A stretch of 39,248 nucleotides of DNA from Herpetosiphon llansteffanensis (GCF_003205875.1 NZ_PUBZ01000115.1:1-39248), one strand, 5' to 3'; positions 6,900 to 16,929 are shown, numbered from the stretch's first letter. Numbers and translations are program-made. Notes: generated by a model not told the origin, from the letters alone.

Positions 6900-7384
6900 A
6901 TGCTGAGAAAATGGATTAGCGCAATCATAGGAGGGAGCGTTCTGATATTGGTGTTACTCATGGTGTTCGATTCATTGCAAGCCTATGCAGCGCTTGGCCC
7001 AATCGACGATTTTCCCATCTATGCTGATAGCGCTGATCTGCTGCATAATGGCCAAGCTTTGTATTATGTTGTGTTAAAACGGCCTGTCAACAATGAGATT
7101 AAAGATTTCTACATCAAGGCCTTAGCCCAACGCGGTTGGCACTTGCAACCAAGCGTGACCAACCATCTCCACGCATTTATGCGCTTTGAGCAAAGGGCAT
7201 CGTCGAGTTGAAAATTATCCAGCATGGCGGCTGTAAGCTGGCTCGAAGCGAGGTTTATGCGCGCTATGTTGATCCCCGTTTGCCAATCACACCAAATCCA
7301 AATAAAAATGTAGTTTGGTATGGAACCAGCTTCCCCTGTACCGAGGCCCAACCGCTTTCCGCCAAATTACTTAGCTCTAGCTAA
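6900..7384 (+). pseudogene. small membrane-anchored protein gene with a 1-nt frameshift
   Basis: The intact part (6900-7211, 103 aa) starts at ATG 6900 with AAGGAAG upstream. It has an N-terminal hydrophobic anchor (about residues 6-22) and an outer domain with DFPIYADSADLLHNG and IKDFYIKALAQRGWHLQ, the latter resembling the FY..L...GW pattern of small exported proteins. The frame then stops in QRASSS. From about base 7193 a different frame stays open to TAA at 7382-7384 and reads GIVELKIIQHGGCKLARSE onward for about 60 residues, ending in LLSSS. One added base in the CAAAGGG run near 7192-7198 would join both parts into about 161 aa. This is a true mutation, a sequencing error in a homopolymer, or slippage; I favour a broken gene. 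Function not recognised. Confidence 0.6.
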
Positions 7385-7390
7385 TGTATT

Positions 7391-7521
7391 CCCTCACCCC
7401 AACCCCTCTCCCGTGGCGCGGGCGAGGGGCTTTAATATCGTGGTTCTGTCGACTGCGTGGTGAAAAACAGGTACTCCCCCTCGCCTGCGTTTTCGTGGGA
7501 GAGGGGGATGGGGGGTGAGGG
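7391..7521. repeat. CCCTCACCCC inverted-repeat element, copy A
   Basis: 131 bp. The left arm begins CCCTCACCCCAACCCC and continues into a CTCTCCCG...CGGGCGAGGGG hairpin. A central part follows with CTTTAA and GTGGTTCTG. The right arm is CCCCCTCGCC...GGGAGAGGGGG, ending in GGGGGTGAGGG. The ends are inverted copies of each other and each arm can also fold on itself. A further arm-like fragment (GCGGGCGAGGGGG) lies at about 7543-7555. It fills the gap between the frameshifted gene and the 3' end of the GCS2-family gene. Confidence 0.8.
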
Positions 7522-7570
7522 AACATTCTCGCCTACGAAAACGCGGGCGAGGGGGCGCAGGAAATTTAGC

Positions 7571-8728
7571 TTAGCCACTCACTGCTTGAGTTGCTTGGTC
7601 GACCGGCACGCCTTCCATGGTTTCGCGAATCAGCTGATCGACCACGGCTTTAATATCGCCAGTTTCGGCATATGTTCGCAGTTGACGCTCGGCGCTGGTG
7701 CCATGCTTCAGCACTTGGTCAATATAATCAATTGCTGCCCGCGAACCAAGATCATCAACCACATCGTCGACAAACTCGCGCAACTCGGCCATGAGATCAT
7801 GGGCTGATAGCTCTTCACGCTTGCCAAAATCGATCAGCTTGCCACCCATGCCATAGCGTGCAGCCCGCCATTTGTTCTCGTTGATCAAGGCGCGGCTGTA
7901 GACGCGGAAGGTTTGGTTCTGACGGAACAAGCTATAAATTTTAACAAAAATCGCTTGAATCAAGCCAGCAATCATAATCGCTTCATCAACTTTGGTGGCA
8001 ATGTCGCAAATCCGTACTTCGAGCGTGCCAAACATTGGGTGTGGCCGCGCATCCCACCACACTTTTTTGCCATTGTCGATGCTATGGGTTTTGAGCAAAA
8101 TATTGATGTATTGCTCAAATTCAGCATACGATTGGAAGGTGTCGGGAATGCCGGTGCGTGGAAAGTTGGTGAAGATGATCGAGCGATACGATTGGAAGCC
8201 AGTTTTGCGGCCCATCCAAAATGGCGATGAGGTCGAAAGCGCCAACAAGTGCGGCAGAAAGTAGCGCGCTACGTTCATAATTTCGATGCAGGTTTCGTTA
8301 TCGGGCATGCCGATGTGCACGTGCATGCCGAAAATCAACAAGCGCCGCGCCGCTTCTTGCATTTCCTCAATCACGCCATAATAGCGCTCGTGGGGATAAA
8401 TATCCTGCTTTTGCCACGATGAAAACGGGTGTGTGCCAGCGGCGGCAATCCGCAGGCCTTTGCTAGCAGCCAAACTGCCAATCGCCCCGCGCAAGCGAAT
8501 AATTTCTTGGCGAGCTTCATCGACCGTGCGACAGACGTGCGTGCCAACCTCGACAATCGATTGGTGCATTTCTGGCTTCATCTGTTCGCGTAAAATCAAC
8601 TGACCTTCGTCAAGAATTTGGGTGATGTACGACTTCAATTCGCGGGTTTCAGGATCGATAATTTGATATTCTTCTTCGATCCCAATCGTAAACGGAAAGT
8701 TTGGATGCCCCGGATCACGATATTCCAT
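7571..8728 (-). CDS. GCS2-family carboxylate-amine ligase (YbdK-like)
   Basis: 385 aa. The family (glutamate-cysteine ligase type 2 fold) couples ATP hydrolysis to amide-bond formation between a carboxylate and an amine; YbdK itself has only weak gamma-glutamylcysteine ligase activity. Motifs: FTIGIEEEYQIIDPETREL (13-31) with the metal-binding glutamates, GTHPFSSW (98-105), FGMHVHIGM (133-141) with His136 and His138, and EVRICDIATKVDEA. Length fits full-size family members. It is the last gene of a three-ligase minus-strand cluster, 107 nt after the circularly permuted ATP-grasp gene. The context suggests a peptide or amide product rather than ordinary glutathione synthesis, because no glutathione synthetase of the classical type is adjacent. 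Substrates unknown. Confidence 0.85.
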   Translation of the reverse strand: MEYRDPGHPNFPFTIGIEEEYQIIDPETRELKSYITQILDEGQLILREQMKPEMHQSIVEVGTHVCRTVDEARQEIIRLRGAIGSLAASKGLRIAAAGTHPFSSWQKQDIYPHERYYGVIEEMQEAARRLLIFGMHVHIGMPDNETCIEIMNVARYFLPHLLALSTSSPFWMGRKTGFQSYRSIIFTNFPRTGIPDTFQSYAEFEQYINILLKTHSIDNGKKVWWDARPHPMFGTLEVRICDIATKVDEAIMIAGLIQAIFVKIYSLFRQNQTFRVYSRALINENKWRAARYGMGGKLIDFGKREELSAHDLMAELREFVDDVVDDLGSRAAIDYIDQVLKHGTSAERQLRTYAETGDIKAVVDQLIRETMEGVPVDQATQAVSG

Positions 8729-8835
8729 AAGCTCCCCCGTTGGTGTGTCAGTTGATAGTGGGCTGTGGGTGGGTTGGTGTTCGTGGTAATGCCCATTAGG
8801 ATAGTTGATGTTTTGGTGCTTGTCTACGCTGAGAT

Positions 8836-10197
8836 TTAGCCTTGCTTGGCGACCTGAAAGGTTGGTGTGGTCGAGCCGCCGCCTGCGGTCACATTCAATA
8901 AGGTCACGGTCGATAGCCGCGTTAGACAGCCTTGAACTTCGGTGCCAAATAAAAATGGATCGGTATCAACCAAGCGTTGGCTAATTTGCAATTGACCATC
9001 AACCATAGCTGGATAATCTTCGTAGGCGATGACCACCCGCTCCTGCACCACAAATGGCTCAGAGAGCGCATGCTCCACAGCCAAATCCCAGGCTGCGCCC
9101 TCGGTTTCCCAGCCAATCGTAATGCCATGGCCGCCGTAATCGTCGTTTGGTTTGAGCAACAGCCGATCACGGTTTTGCTTGATAAACTCCAGCAATTCGA
9201 CCTCGCTGCCAGCATAATCGGTGCGTCCAGCAGCTACCCGCCGTGTCCATGGAATGTGCTGGGCAAGCTGCTGTTGGGTTGCTTTGCTAATGCCCGCCGC
9301 GCTGGTAATCGCTGGATCTGAAAGCAAACCAAAGATCATTTTTTTGTGCAGCAATTTGGCGCGAAAGTTATTGGCCAAACAAATCGCGCCATCGCGATAG
9401 GCTTGGGTTAATGGGTGATCGAAGGCTTCGTTGCCCAAGCGCTGCAAAAATTCAGTCGTCAACAAGCGTTTGTAGACAAAGTTAACTGGCGTATCATTGG
9501 CATACAGCGTGCCAGCGTGATAGCGCAATTCTTCTGGCGCGCAAATCACGGTTTTTAAGCCATGCTCGCCAAAATACTGCTGGAATAATTGAAACTCGGA
9601 GAGCGTTGGCAAGCCATGCCAATCAACAATTGCAATCTGTGGATCGTCTTTGCCGCCCCATTCGCGATAAATTGCCAAAAATGCTTCGAGCAAGCGCCCA
9701 CGGGCTGGCAAACTTGCAACCTGATAGTGGCGCTGAAACTCCTGCATAATGGGTAATTGCTCAAATACCTGCGAAAGAATATCCTCATAGGCGATGGCGG
9801 CTGGGCTTTCGGCGTTATATTCGACAAATTGAAACGAGCTACTATCGCTGGTCAAAAATGAATCTAGCCGCGACGAAACGCTCAACTCGCGGTAGCCAGG
9901 CTCATAGCTAATTAATCGTTGCTCGCCCTCGGTCAAGGCCAGCAGATCGAGCACCGTGGGCGTGCGCAAGGCATACTCAACCACGCTGCGGGCTGCTTCG
10001 GCGACCAATTGCGAAACCGAGGCAATTAAGCCCGATTGCTCAATACTGAGAAAATGCGGGCGCAAGACATTGCACAACGGTCGCGTGCCAAAAAAGAGAT
10101 TTTCTTGTTGTTGTAGGCTGGTCAATCGTTCTTGGGAAGCGCGCGCGAGATCGGGCGTGAGGAGGGCGTGATAATCACGAATCGCTTGCTCTAACAT
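8836..10197 (-). CDS. circularly permuted ATP-grasp protein
   Basis: 453 aa. This ATP-grasp subgroup has its nucleotide-binding lobes circularly permuted and is predicted to ligate amino acids or peptides through acyl-phosphate intermediates. Visible features: FQFVEYNAESPAAIAYED, FVYKRLLTTEF, the nucleotide-binding Lys in RLLLKPNDDYGGHGITIGW, and PFVVQERV close to the C-terminus. The start at 10197 is chosen for GGAG six bases upstream; an in-frame start at 10239 lacks an SD. It lies 75 nt after a conventional ATP-grasp gene and 107 nt before the GCS2 gene on the same strand. The trio matches the amidoligase neighbourhoods described from comparative genomics by Aravind and colleagues. Product unknown. 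Confidence 0.8.
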   Translation of the reverse strand: MLEQAIRDYHALLTPDLARASQERLTSLQQQENLFFGTRPLCNVLRPHFLSIEQSGLIASVSQLVAEAARSVVEYALRTPTVLDLLALTEGEQRLISYEPGYRELSVSSRLDSFLTSDSSSFQFVEYNAESPAAIAYEDILSQVFEQLPIMQEFQRHYQVASLPARGRLLEAFLAIYREWGGKDDPQIAIVDWHGLPTLSEFQLFQQYFGEHGLKTVICAPEELRYHAGTLYANDTPVNFVYKRLLTTEFLQRLGNEAFDHPLTQAYRDGAICLANNFRAKLLHKKMIFGLLSDPAITSAAGISKATQQQLAQHIPWTRRVAAGRTDYAGSEVELLEFIKQNRDRLLLKPNDDYGGHGITIGWETEGAAWDLAVEHALSEPFVVQERVVIAYEDYPAMVDGQLQISQRLVDTDPFLFGTEVQGCLTRLSTVTLLNVTAGGGSTTPTFQVAKQG

Positions 10198-10272
10198 AGG
10201 CCGCTCCATCAATCGCAGCAACGAGCATAGCCAACGCAAAAACCGGCTATGCTCGCGCTTGCTTAACCATTC

Positions 10273-11268
10273 TTATTCATTGGTTGTGGTTGAACGAGCT
10301 TTGGGTTTGCTACTCGCGGTGAGCAACGAGTTCCATTGATAGGTGACTTTGGATTGTTTGCGCTTGCCTAAGGCATAATCGATACACATATCGGCCATGG
10401 CGTTGACCACCCACGGAAAGTAGTGGTCGGTCAGCGAATTAATATCCATATCAGGCGCTGGGTTGGTAAAATCGATTGCGTAGGCAATGCCATCTTTAAT
10501 TGCAAACTCAACCGTGTTCATATCGTAGCCAAGCGCTTCGTTGAGTTTCCGCGCCCCATCCAAGACCTGTTGACCCTCTTCGGGAGTGAGGAAACCTGGT
10601 TCGTGGAAGTAGCGATGCGGCCATGGCGCATTGGCATCAAACTTCATAACCATAAAATGCTCTTTGCCAATACACATTACGCGGGCATATTTTTCCCATT
10701 CGATGCACTCTTGCAGCATCATACATTCGGTGCCGGTAGTGTTATAAGCATCGTAGAGTTGATCGTAGTTGTAGAGCTTGAACACCTGCTTGAAGCCACC
10801 GCCCCAAGCTGGCTTGAGAATAACCGGAAAGCCGCCGACGGCCTCGACATGCGCTTCCCATGGAATCGGGTAGATCAAATTGCGCAGCGATTCATCGACC
10901 ACACCCTCGACATACGAATGCGATGGCAAGGCGATGGTGCGCGGATGCTTGACCCCAATTGCATCGGAAAGTGATGCGCCAAAAAACTTATCGTCAGCAC
11001 TCCACCAAAATGGATTATTGACGACGACCGTGCCTTGAAGCACAGCATTTTTGAGATAGGTGCGATAGTAGGGGATTTCGTGGGAGATGCGGTCAACGAT
11101 TACAGCGTACTCACTCGGCTCGTTCATGGCAGTGCCGCCCAATTGCAAATATTCGGCGGTTACGCCAAGATTGCGGCGGTTGACTTCCTCGATAAATGCC
11201 GGTGGCCACGACCATTCACGCCCAACCATGACCCCAATTTTCTTATCGGCTTTTTTTGCTTTTGCCAA
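10273..11268 (-). CDS. ATP-grasp ligase (RimK/glutathione-synthetase-like)
   Basis: 331 aa. ATP-grasp ligases form C-N bonds by activating a carboxylate as acyl phosphate. Seen: an N-terminal pre-ATP-grasp domain starting KKIGVMVGREWSWPPAFIEE; the nucleotide-binding segment FPVILKPAWGGGFKQVF (147-163, Lys152); ECMMLQECIEWEKYARV (181-197), covering the purine-binding strand; and the Mg-binding region NTVEFAIKDG...AYAIDFTNPAPDMD (251-275; Glu254, Asp266, Asn269). It is the first gene of the three-ligase cluster and is preceded, on the same strand, by an XRE-type regulator 176 nt upstream. The lysine- and alanine-rich N-terminus and the serine/threonine tail look disordered. Substrate not predictable from sequence alone. 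Confidence 0.82.
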   Translation of the reverse strand: MAKAKKADKKIGVMVGREWSWPPAFIEEVNRRNLGVTAEYLQLGGTAMNEPSEYAVIVDRISHEIPYYRTYLKNAVLQGTVVVNNPFWWSADDKFFGASLSDAIGVKHPRTIALPSHSYVEGVVDESLRNLIYPIPWEAHVEAVGGFPVILKPAWGGGFKQVFKLYNYDQLYDAYNTTGTECMMLQECIEWEKYARVMCIGKEHFMVMKFDANAPWPHRYFHEPGFLTPEEGQQVLDGARKLNEALGYDMNTVEFAIKDGIAYAIDFTNPAPDMDINSLTDHYFPWVVNAMADMCIDYALGKRKQSKVTYQWNSLLTASSKPKARSTTTNE

Positions 11269-11443
11269 GCAAAACCTCCTTGTATCGGTCTAGGCTTTGA
11301 GGGAAAATCCTGTGGGTATTTGTGCGGATGCTGCTTCGTTGCGAGGCGCATCATAGCATATCAAGCGCTGCTGCGCCAAAACACCCAAGCGAGGCTTGCC
11401 TCATGCAGGGCACTTACAAGCAGATTCTTGACCATCAATTGGG

Positions 11444-11815
11444 TTAATTGTTGCGCTTATCATCGTTGCGATCTTGCAAATCGCGCTGGAATAGCACAAA
11501 CTCATAGACTTGTTGGCGACGATCGGGGCTGAGCGTGGTAAAAATTGAGAGTAGTGCCTCTTGTTCGCGCCGTGAATCGGAGTAGATTTTGGTTTCGGAC
11601 GAGGCTGCTTCGCTGATCATTTCCAAGGCGGTGGTGCGGAACACTTGGGCTACGCCTTCGACTTCGGCAATTCGTGGCGAGGTGTTGCCCGCCTCAACCG
11701 CGCTAATATACGAGCCAGAAACGCCGACTTTTGCGCCTAAATCATTCTGGGTCAAGCGGTCGCGGGTGCGCTTGCGTTTGATAATTGCGCCAATTGCTTC
11801 ACTCAAACTAGCCAT
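11444..11815 (-). CDS. XRE-family transcriptional regulator
   Basis: 123 aa. The N-terminal Cro/C1-type helix-turn-helix spans about 7-65, with recognition region LTQNDLGAKVGVSGSYISAVEAG (21-43). The C-terminal part (80-112) is a helical segment rich in charged residues that may mediate dimerisation. ATG 11815 is preferred: GGAG lies six bases upstream and overlaps an in-frame TTG at 11827 that would otherwise serve as start. It precedes the three-ligase cluster on the same strand with a 176-nt gap, so it may regulate that cluster; this is inference from position. No operator palindrome was identified. Confidence 0.8.
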   Translation of the reverse strand: MASLSEAIGAIIKRKRTRDRLTQNDLGAKVGVSGSYISAVEAGNTSPRIAEVEGVAQVFRTTALEMISEAASSETKIYSDSRREQEALLSIFTTLSPDRRQQVYEFVLFQRDLQDRNDDKRNN

Positions 11816-11894
11816 GCCAATCTCCAATCTTGCTGCTAATTCGGTTGCGATTCCTTTGCATTGTACAAGAAAAACTCAGCAAACGGCAGCAGAC

Positions 11895-12066
11895 AGAAGA
11901 ACATAGAACATAGGAATTGCAGTAGTGATCCACGAAGGGCACGAAGAACGGAAACCGCGAAGGACGCGAAGGGCACGAAGGCGATAGGCTTTTGGCTTTT
12001 GGCTTTGGATCTCTAGTTTTGAACCAAATCTCCGATAGCCCATAGCCTAGAGCCATGATTCTGATC
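11895..12066. repeat. intergenic repeat array
   Basis: CATAGAA heptads near 11900, then CACGAAGGG/CACGAAGAA and CGCGAAGGA nonads (about 11931-11980), then TTTTGGC/TAGGCTT heptads (about 11983-12008), then further TAGCCCA/TAGCCTA heptads up to the CCCTCACC element. No gene seen. Confidence 0.8.
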
Positions 12067-12191
12067 CCCTCACCTCAACTCCTCTCCGTGGCGCGGGCGA
12101 GGGGCTTTAATCCTTGGTTCTGCCCCAATTCGTTGGTTAAAACGGTGCTCCCCTCGCCCGCGTTCAGTGGGAGAGGGGCTGGGGGTGAGGG
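12067..12191. repeat. CCCTCACCCC inverted-repeat element, copy B
   Basis: 125 bp, same orientation as copy A: it opens CCCTCACCTCAACTCC, has the GGCGAGGGGCTTTAA and TTGGTTCTG core, and ends GGGGGTGAGGG. It is flanked on both sides by heptad arrays. Confidence 0.8.
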
Positions 12192-12203
12192 CATGATCCC
12201 GCT

Positions 12204-12270
12204 TTTGACTTCTGACTTCTGACTTCTGACTTTTGACTTTTCATCCTTCATCCCTCATCCTTCATACTTT
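12204..12270. repeat. heptad array after the trigger factor gene
   Basis: Four to five units of TGACTTC/TGACTTT followed by CATCCTT/CATCCCT units, ending just before the trigger factor terminator. Confidence 0.8.
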
Positions 12271-12309
12271 AAACAAAATCCCCCTCGCCCAATTGCTTGG
12301 ACAAGGGGG
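12271..12309 (-). terminator. intrinsic terminator of the trigger factor gene
   Basis: On the minus strand CCCCCT and AGGGGG enclose an inner TCCAA/TTGG pairing and are followed by ATTTTGTTT. It lies 16 nt past the stop codon. Confidence 0.7.
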
Positions 12310-12324
12310 CGCTTGCGAGCGAGA

Positions 12325-13767
<1,443 letters not shown>

Positions 13768-13835
13768 ACGATCTCCAAAGTATATGCTATTTAAGCGATC
13801 TTTAACTATCGCCAACGAAGGCAGTCTAGCGTGAC

Positions 13836-13841
13836 ATTATA
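13836..13841 (-). promoter_or_regulatory. extended -10 promoter of the trigger factor gene
   Basis: Minus strand TGGTATAAT: a TGn extension and a consensus -10. It is about 69 nt before the GTG start, with no clear -35. Confidence 0.6.
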
Positions 13842-13904
13842 CCAGAACATGGCTTAGCGTTGGCTAGCGAATCTGGATTTGATTAATAATTGTTCGCGCT
13901 GCGC

Positions 13905-15101
13905 TTAATAGACGGTTTGCTCGGCCAAGAAATGGCGATACATCGGCGATACCGCCCGCAAGCGCTCAACAATTGGCGGCAATAATTCCAATACGCGCTC
14001 GATTTGCTCGGCAGTGTTATCGCGACCAAGGGTCATGCGCAGGCTACCATGGGCGCGTTCGGCACTAATTCCCAAGGCCATCAATACATGCGATGGGTCG
14101 AGCGAGCCGCTGGTGCATGCCGAGCCACTTGAGGCATAAATGCCCTGTTGATCAAGCAACAGCAGCATGCTTTCGCCCTCGATAAAATCAAATGAAATAT
14201 TGACATTATTCGGCAAACGCTGGGTACGATGACCATTCAGATAGACATGCGGAATGCTTGCCTCAATCCCCGTAATCAGCCTATCGCGCAGGCTGGTAAT
14301 TTGGCTCACGCTTTGGGGCAGTTCATCGACAGCTAGTTGCAAGGCCTTGGCCAAACCAACAATCCCAGGCACATTTTCGGTGCCAGCCCGCAAACGCCGT
14401 TCCTGCGAGCCACCATTGATCAACGGTAGCATTGGCACGCCGCGCCGCATATACAACGCGCCAATGCCTTTTGGCCCATAAAATTTATGCGCGGTTAGGC
14501 TCAACAAATCAACATTTAACTCTTTGACATTAATTGGTTGCGCCCCGATTAACTGCACCGCGTCGGTATGGAACAGCACATCGTGCTCGCGGCAGATTGC
14601 GCCCAATTCGGCAATTGGCTGAATTGTGCCAATCTCGTTGTTGGCCGCCATAATGCTGACCAACACCGTGGTTGGGCGCAGCGCAGCCCGTAAATCGGCA
14701 ACCGAAACCAAGCCAGTGCTATCAACTGGCAAGATGGTTATTTCAAAGCCAAAGTGTTCGAGATATTCCACCGCATGCAGCACAGCATGATGTTCAATCG
14801 CGCTGGTGATGATGTGATTGCCTTTGCCTGCGTCACGCTGAGCAAACGCCACGCCCTTGATCGCCAGATTATCGGCCTCGGAGCCGCCGCTGGTAAACAC
14901 AATTTCTTTGCGTTTTGCGCCCAACAAGCTAGCTACCGTTTCGCGGGCCTCGTCTACGCCTTCGAGCGCGGCGCGACCCAGCCGATAGATACTTGATGGA
15001 TTGCCGTAGGCCGTGTTGAAATAGGGCAACATAGCCTCAACGACCCTTGGATCAGTTGCAGTCGTCGCTGCATGATCGAGATAAATTGTTTCTGGTGCCA
15101 T
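13905..15101 (-). CDS. cysteine desulfurase (NifS/IscS type)
   Basis: 398 aa, PLP enzyme that converts cysteine to alanine and leaves a persulfide for Fe-S cluster assembly and thio-modification. Motifs: YLDHAATT at the N-terminus, SGGSEADNLA (71-80), His105 in AIEHHAVLH, FHTDAVQ (177-183), the PLP lysine Lys206 in SLTAHKFYGPKG, and catalytic Cys329 in SSGSACTSGSLDPSHVL. The short active-site loop with SACTSG and the length are those of group I (NifS/IscS) enzymes. It precedes the trigger factor on the same strand but that gene has its own promoter. No iscU or mnmA neighbour is present, so a specific role (isc, nif or tRNA thiolation) cannot be assigned. Confidence 0.93.
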   Translation of the reverse strand: MAPETIYLDHAATTATDPRVVEAMLPYFNTAYGNPSSIYRLGRAALEGVDEARETVASLLGAKRKEIVFTSGGSEADNLAIKGVAFAQRDAGKGNHIITSAIEHHAVLHAVEYLEHFGFEITILPVDSTGLVSVADLRAALRPTTVLVSIMAANNEIGTIQPIAELGAICREHDVLFHTDAVQLIGAQPINVKELNVDLLSLTAHKFYGPKGIGALYMRRGVPMLPLINGGSQERRLRAGTENVPGIVGLAKALQLAVDELPQSVSQITSLRDRLITGIEASIPHVYLNGHRTQRLPNNVNISFDFIEGESMLLLLDQQGIYASSGSACTSGSLDPSHVLMALGISAERAHGSLRMTLGRDNTAEQIERVLELLPPIVERLRAVSPMYRHFLAEQTVY

Positions 15102-15339
15102 TCCAGACCACCTTTTGCTGCTAATTGCAAGTTTGTCGCTGGTTTGATTTTACCGCTGTTTAACCCCAAATTGCTGTAAACGTTTCGCTACATTCAGCAT
15201 GGCCCTGCCAGTAGAACGCCGAAAACGCAAGCATTTGGTCACAGCTTGCAATTGCTGGTTCATAGAGATTCAATGTGGGACTTGTACGACTAATGGTATG
15301 CTAAGAAGAGCTGAATCGCAATATTTGGGAGGCACAATC

Positions 15340-16371
15340 ATGATCCAACGGCTTGACGTAGCAGTCATCGGCACTGGCAATTGGGGCACAACCTTGGCCT
15401 TGGTTTTGGCGCGTGGCGGGCGCAATGTCACGCTGTTTGGCCGCAATCAAGCAGAGGTTGAGCAACTGCAAGTTGCTGGCGAAAACAGCCGTTTTTTGCC
15501 TGGGCAGCGCTTTCCGGCCAATTTGGGCTTGGCGTTTGAGCCTGCGCTTGCTGCTCAAGCCCAAGTTATTTTGTTGGCAGTGCCTTCCAAAACGATTCGC
15601 AGCAATGCGCTGCAACTTGCGCCGCTGCTTGCCCCAGACACGATTGTGCTTAGCTGCGCCAAAGGTATTGAGACTGGTAGCCTTGAAACGATGAGCGAAG
15701 TGTTGGCTGAGGCGCTCAGCCCGCATCCACGGGGCTTGATTGGTGCACTCTCAGGGCCAAATATTGCCAACGAAATTGCCCAAGGCTTGCCTTCAACCAG
15801 CGTCGTGGCATTAAGCGATGATCAGGCTGGTCAGCGGGCGCAGAGCTTGCTCACCACCACATTAATGCGGATCTATCGCTCAAGTGATGTGATTGGGGTG
15901 GAGCTTGGCGGCGCACTCAAAAATATTGTCGCGCTTGGAGCAGGCATTTGCGATGGCATGGGCTTGGGCGATAATGCCAAGGCGGCCTTTATCACGAGAG
16001 GTTTGGCCGAGATGACGCGCTTGGGCATGGCTCGCGGCGCACATCCGCTGACGTTTGCTGGCTTGGCAGGCTTGGGCGATTTAATTGCCACCTGTGCCTC
16101 GCCCCATAGCCGCAATCGCCGTTTGGGCGAAGCGCTGGCTCGTGGCCAATCGCTGGAAACCGCGCTGGCCCAGCTTGGCCAGGTTGCCGAAGGCGTGAAC
16201 ACGACTGCTACTGCTCGCCAATTAGCCCAACACTATAATGTTGAACTACCGATTGCCGATGAGTTGTATCGCGTGTTGTTTGAAGGCAAATCGCCGCAAC
16301 AGGCGGGGCTTGATTTAATGCAGCGTGACCCTAAAAATGAATTAGCAGGCTTGCAAGGGCTATTTGCTTAA
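15340..16371 (+). CDS. gpsA: glycerol-3-phosphate dehydrogenase [NAD(P)+]
   Basis: 343 aa. It reduces dihydroxyacetone phosphate to sn-glycerol-3-phosphate, the backbone for phospholipid synthesis. The dinucleotide motif VIGTGNWGTTLALVLA is at the N-terminus. Family signatures are GALSGPNIANEIAQG, GGALKNIVALGAGICDG (catalytic lysine region) and FAGLAGLGDLIATC followed by SRNRRLGEALARG. ATG 15340 has GGGAGG eight bases upstream; the frame is open 47 codons further but without a better signal. The GNAT gene follows after 15 nt, so they are probably cotranscribed. It is divergent from the cysteine desulfurase gene. Confidence 0.95.
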   Translation: MIQRLDVAVIGTGNWGTTLALVLARGGRNVTLFGRNQAEVEQLQVAGENSRFLPGQRFPANLGLAFEPALAAQAQVILLAVPSKTIRSNALQLAPLLAPDTIVLSCAKGIETGSLETMSEVLAEALSPHPRGLIGALSGPNIANEIAQGLPSTSVVALSDDQAGQRAQSLLTTTLMRIYRSSDVIGVELGGALKNIVALGAGICDGMGLGDNAKAAFITRGLAEMTRLGMARGAHPLTFAGLAGLGDLIATCASPHSRNRRLGEALARGQSLETALAQLGQVAEGVNTTATARQLAQHYNVELPIADELYRVLFEGKSPQQAGLDLMQRDPKNELAGLQGLFA

Positions 16372-16386
16372 TCGAGGAGCTGAGCA

Positions 16387-16833
16387 ATGCAAGAGTTACG
16401 ATCATTTACCCAACAACATTTGGCTGAATTAGCGCCGTTGATTGCCGCCAGTAGCGCCGAAGGCTATAGCATGGTGCAACGGCTCTACGACGAATGGCAG
16501 AGCGGCGTGCAAACCTTTGCGCAGCCAGGCGAAGGTTTTTGGGGCATTTGGCAAGGCCAGCGTTTGCGGGCAATTGGCGGCATCAGCATCGATCCATATC
16601 AACCAACAGCGACACTTGGCCGAATTCGCCATGTGTATGTGTTGCCTGCGTGGCGGCGACATGGCTTGGCCAAACAGCTTGTGCTGCACAGCCTGAAGCA
16701 TGCGGCGGGCCATTTTGCCAAAATCAGCTTATACACCAATAATCCGGCGGCGGCGAAACTGTATGAGGCCTGTGGTTTTGAGCCAGCTACGGGCTTAGTG
16801 CGCAGCACCCATTGCTACAACGAGCCAGATTAG
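16387..16833 (+). CDS. GNAT-family N-acetyltransferase
   Basis: 148 aa. GNAT enzymes transfer an acyl group from acyl-CoA to an amine. The acetyl-CoA-binding motif A is RIRHVYVLPAWRRHGLAKQLV, followed by a motif B-like ISLYTNNPAAAKLYEACGFEP. GAGGAG at the gpsA stop provides the SD. The substrate could be a small amine or a protein N-terminus; nothing in the sequence decides. Probably in an operon with gpsA. Confidence 0.85.
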   Translation: MQELRSFTQQHLAELAPLIAASSAEGYSMVQRLYDEWQSGVQTFAQPGEGFWGIWQGQRLRAIGGISIDPYQPTATLGRIRHVYVLPAWRRHGLAKQLVLHSLKHAAGHFAKISLYTNNPAAAKLYEACGFEPATGLVRSTHCYNEPD

Positions 16834-16929
16834 CAGCAAATACGCTTTTAGCCCATTAGCATGAGCTAATTCAGCAAAGATTCTCATCCAGCTCTCATCC
16901 GAAATGTTAAATCGGCTTGACATATCGAT

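Noticed and set aside
11269-11443. Operator or terminator (GAGGC-AA-GCCTC) between the XRE regulator and the ligase cluster
   Set aside because: A short palindrome with a two-base loop and no T-run; too weak to call without conservation.
15117-15254. Inverted pair GCTAATTGCAAG / CTTGCAATTGC in the divergent desulfurase-gpsA region
   Set aside because: Arms are more than 100 bases apart with no further pairing; most likely chance.
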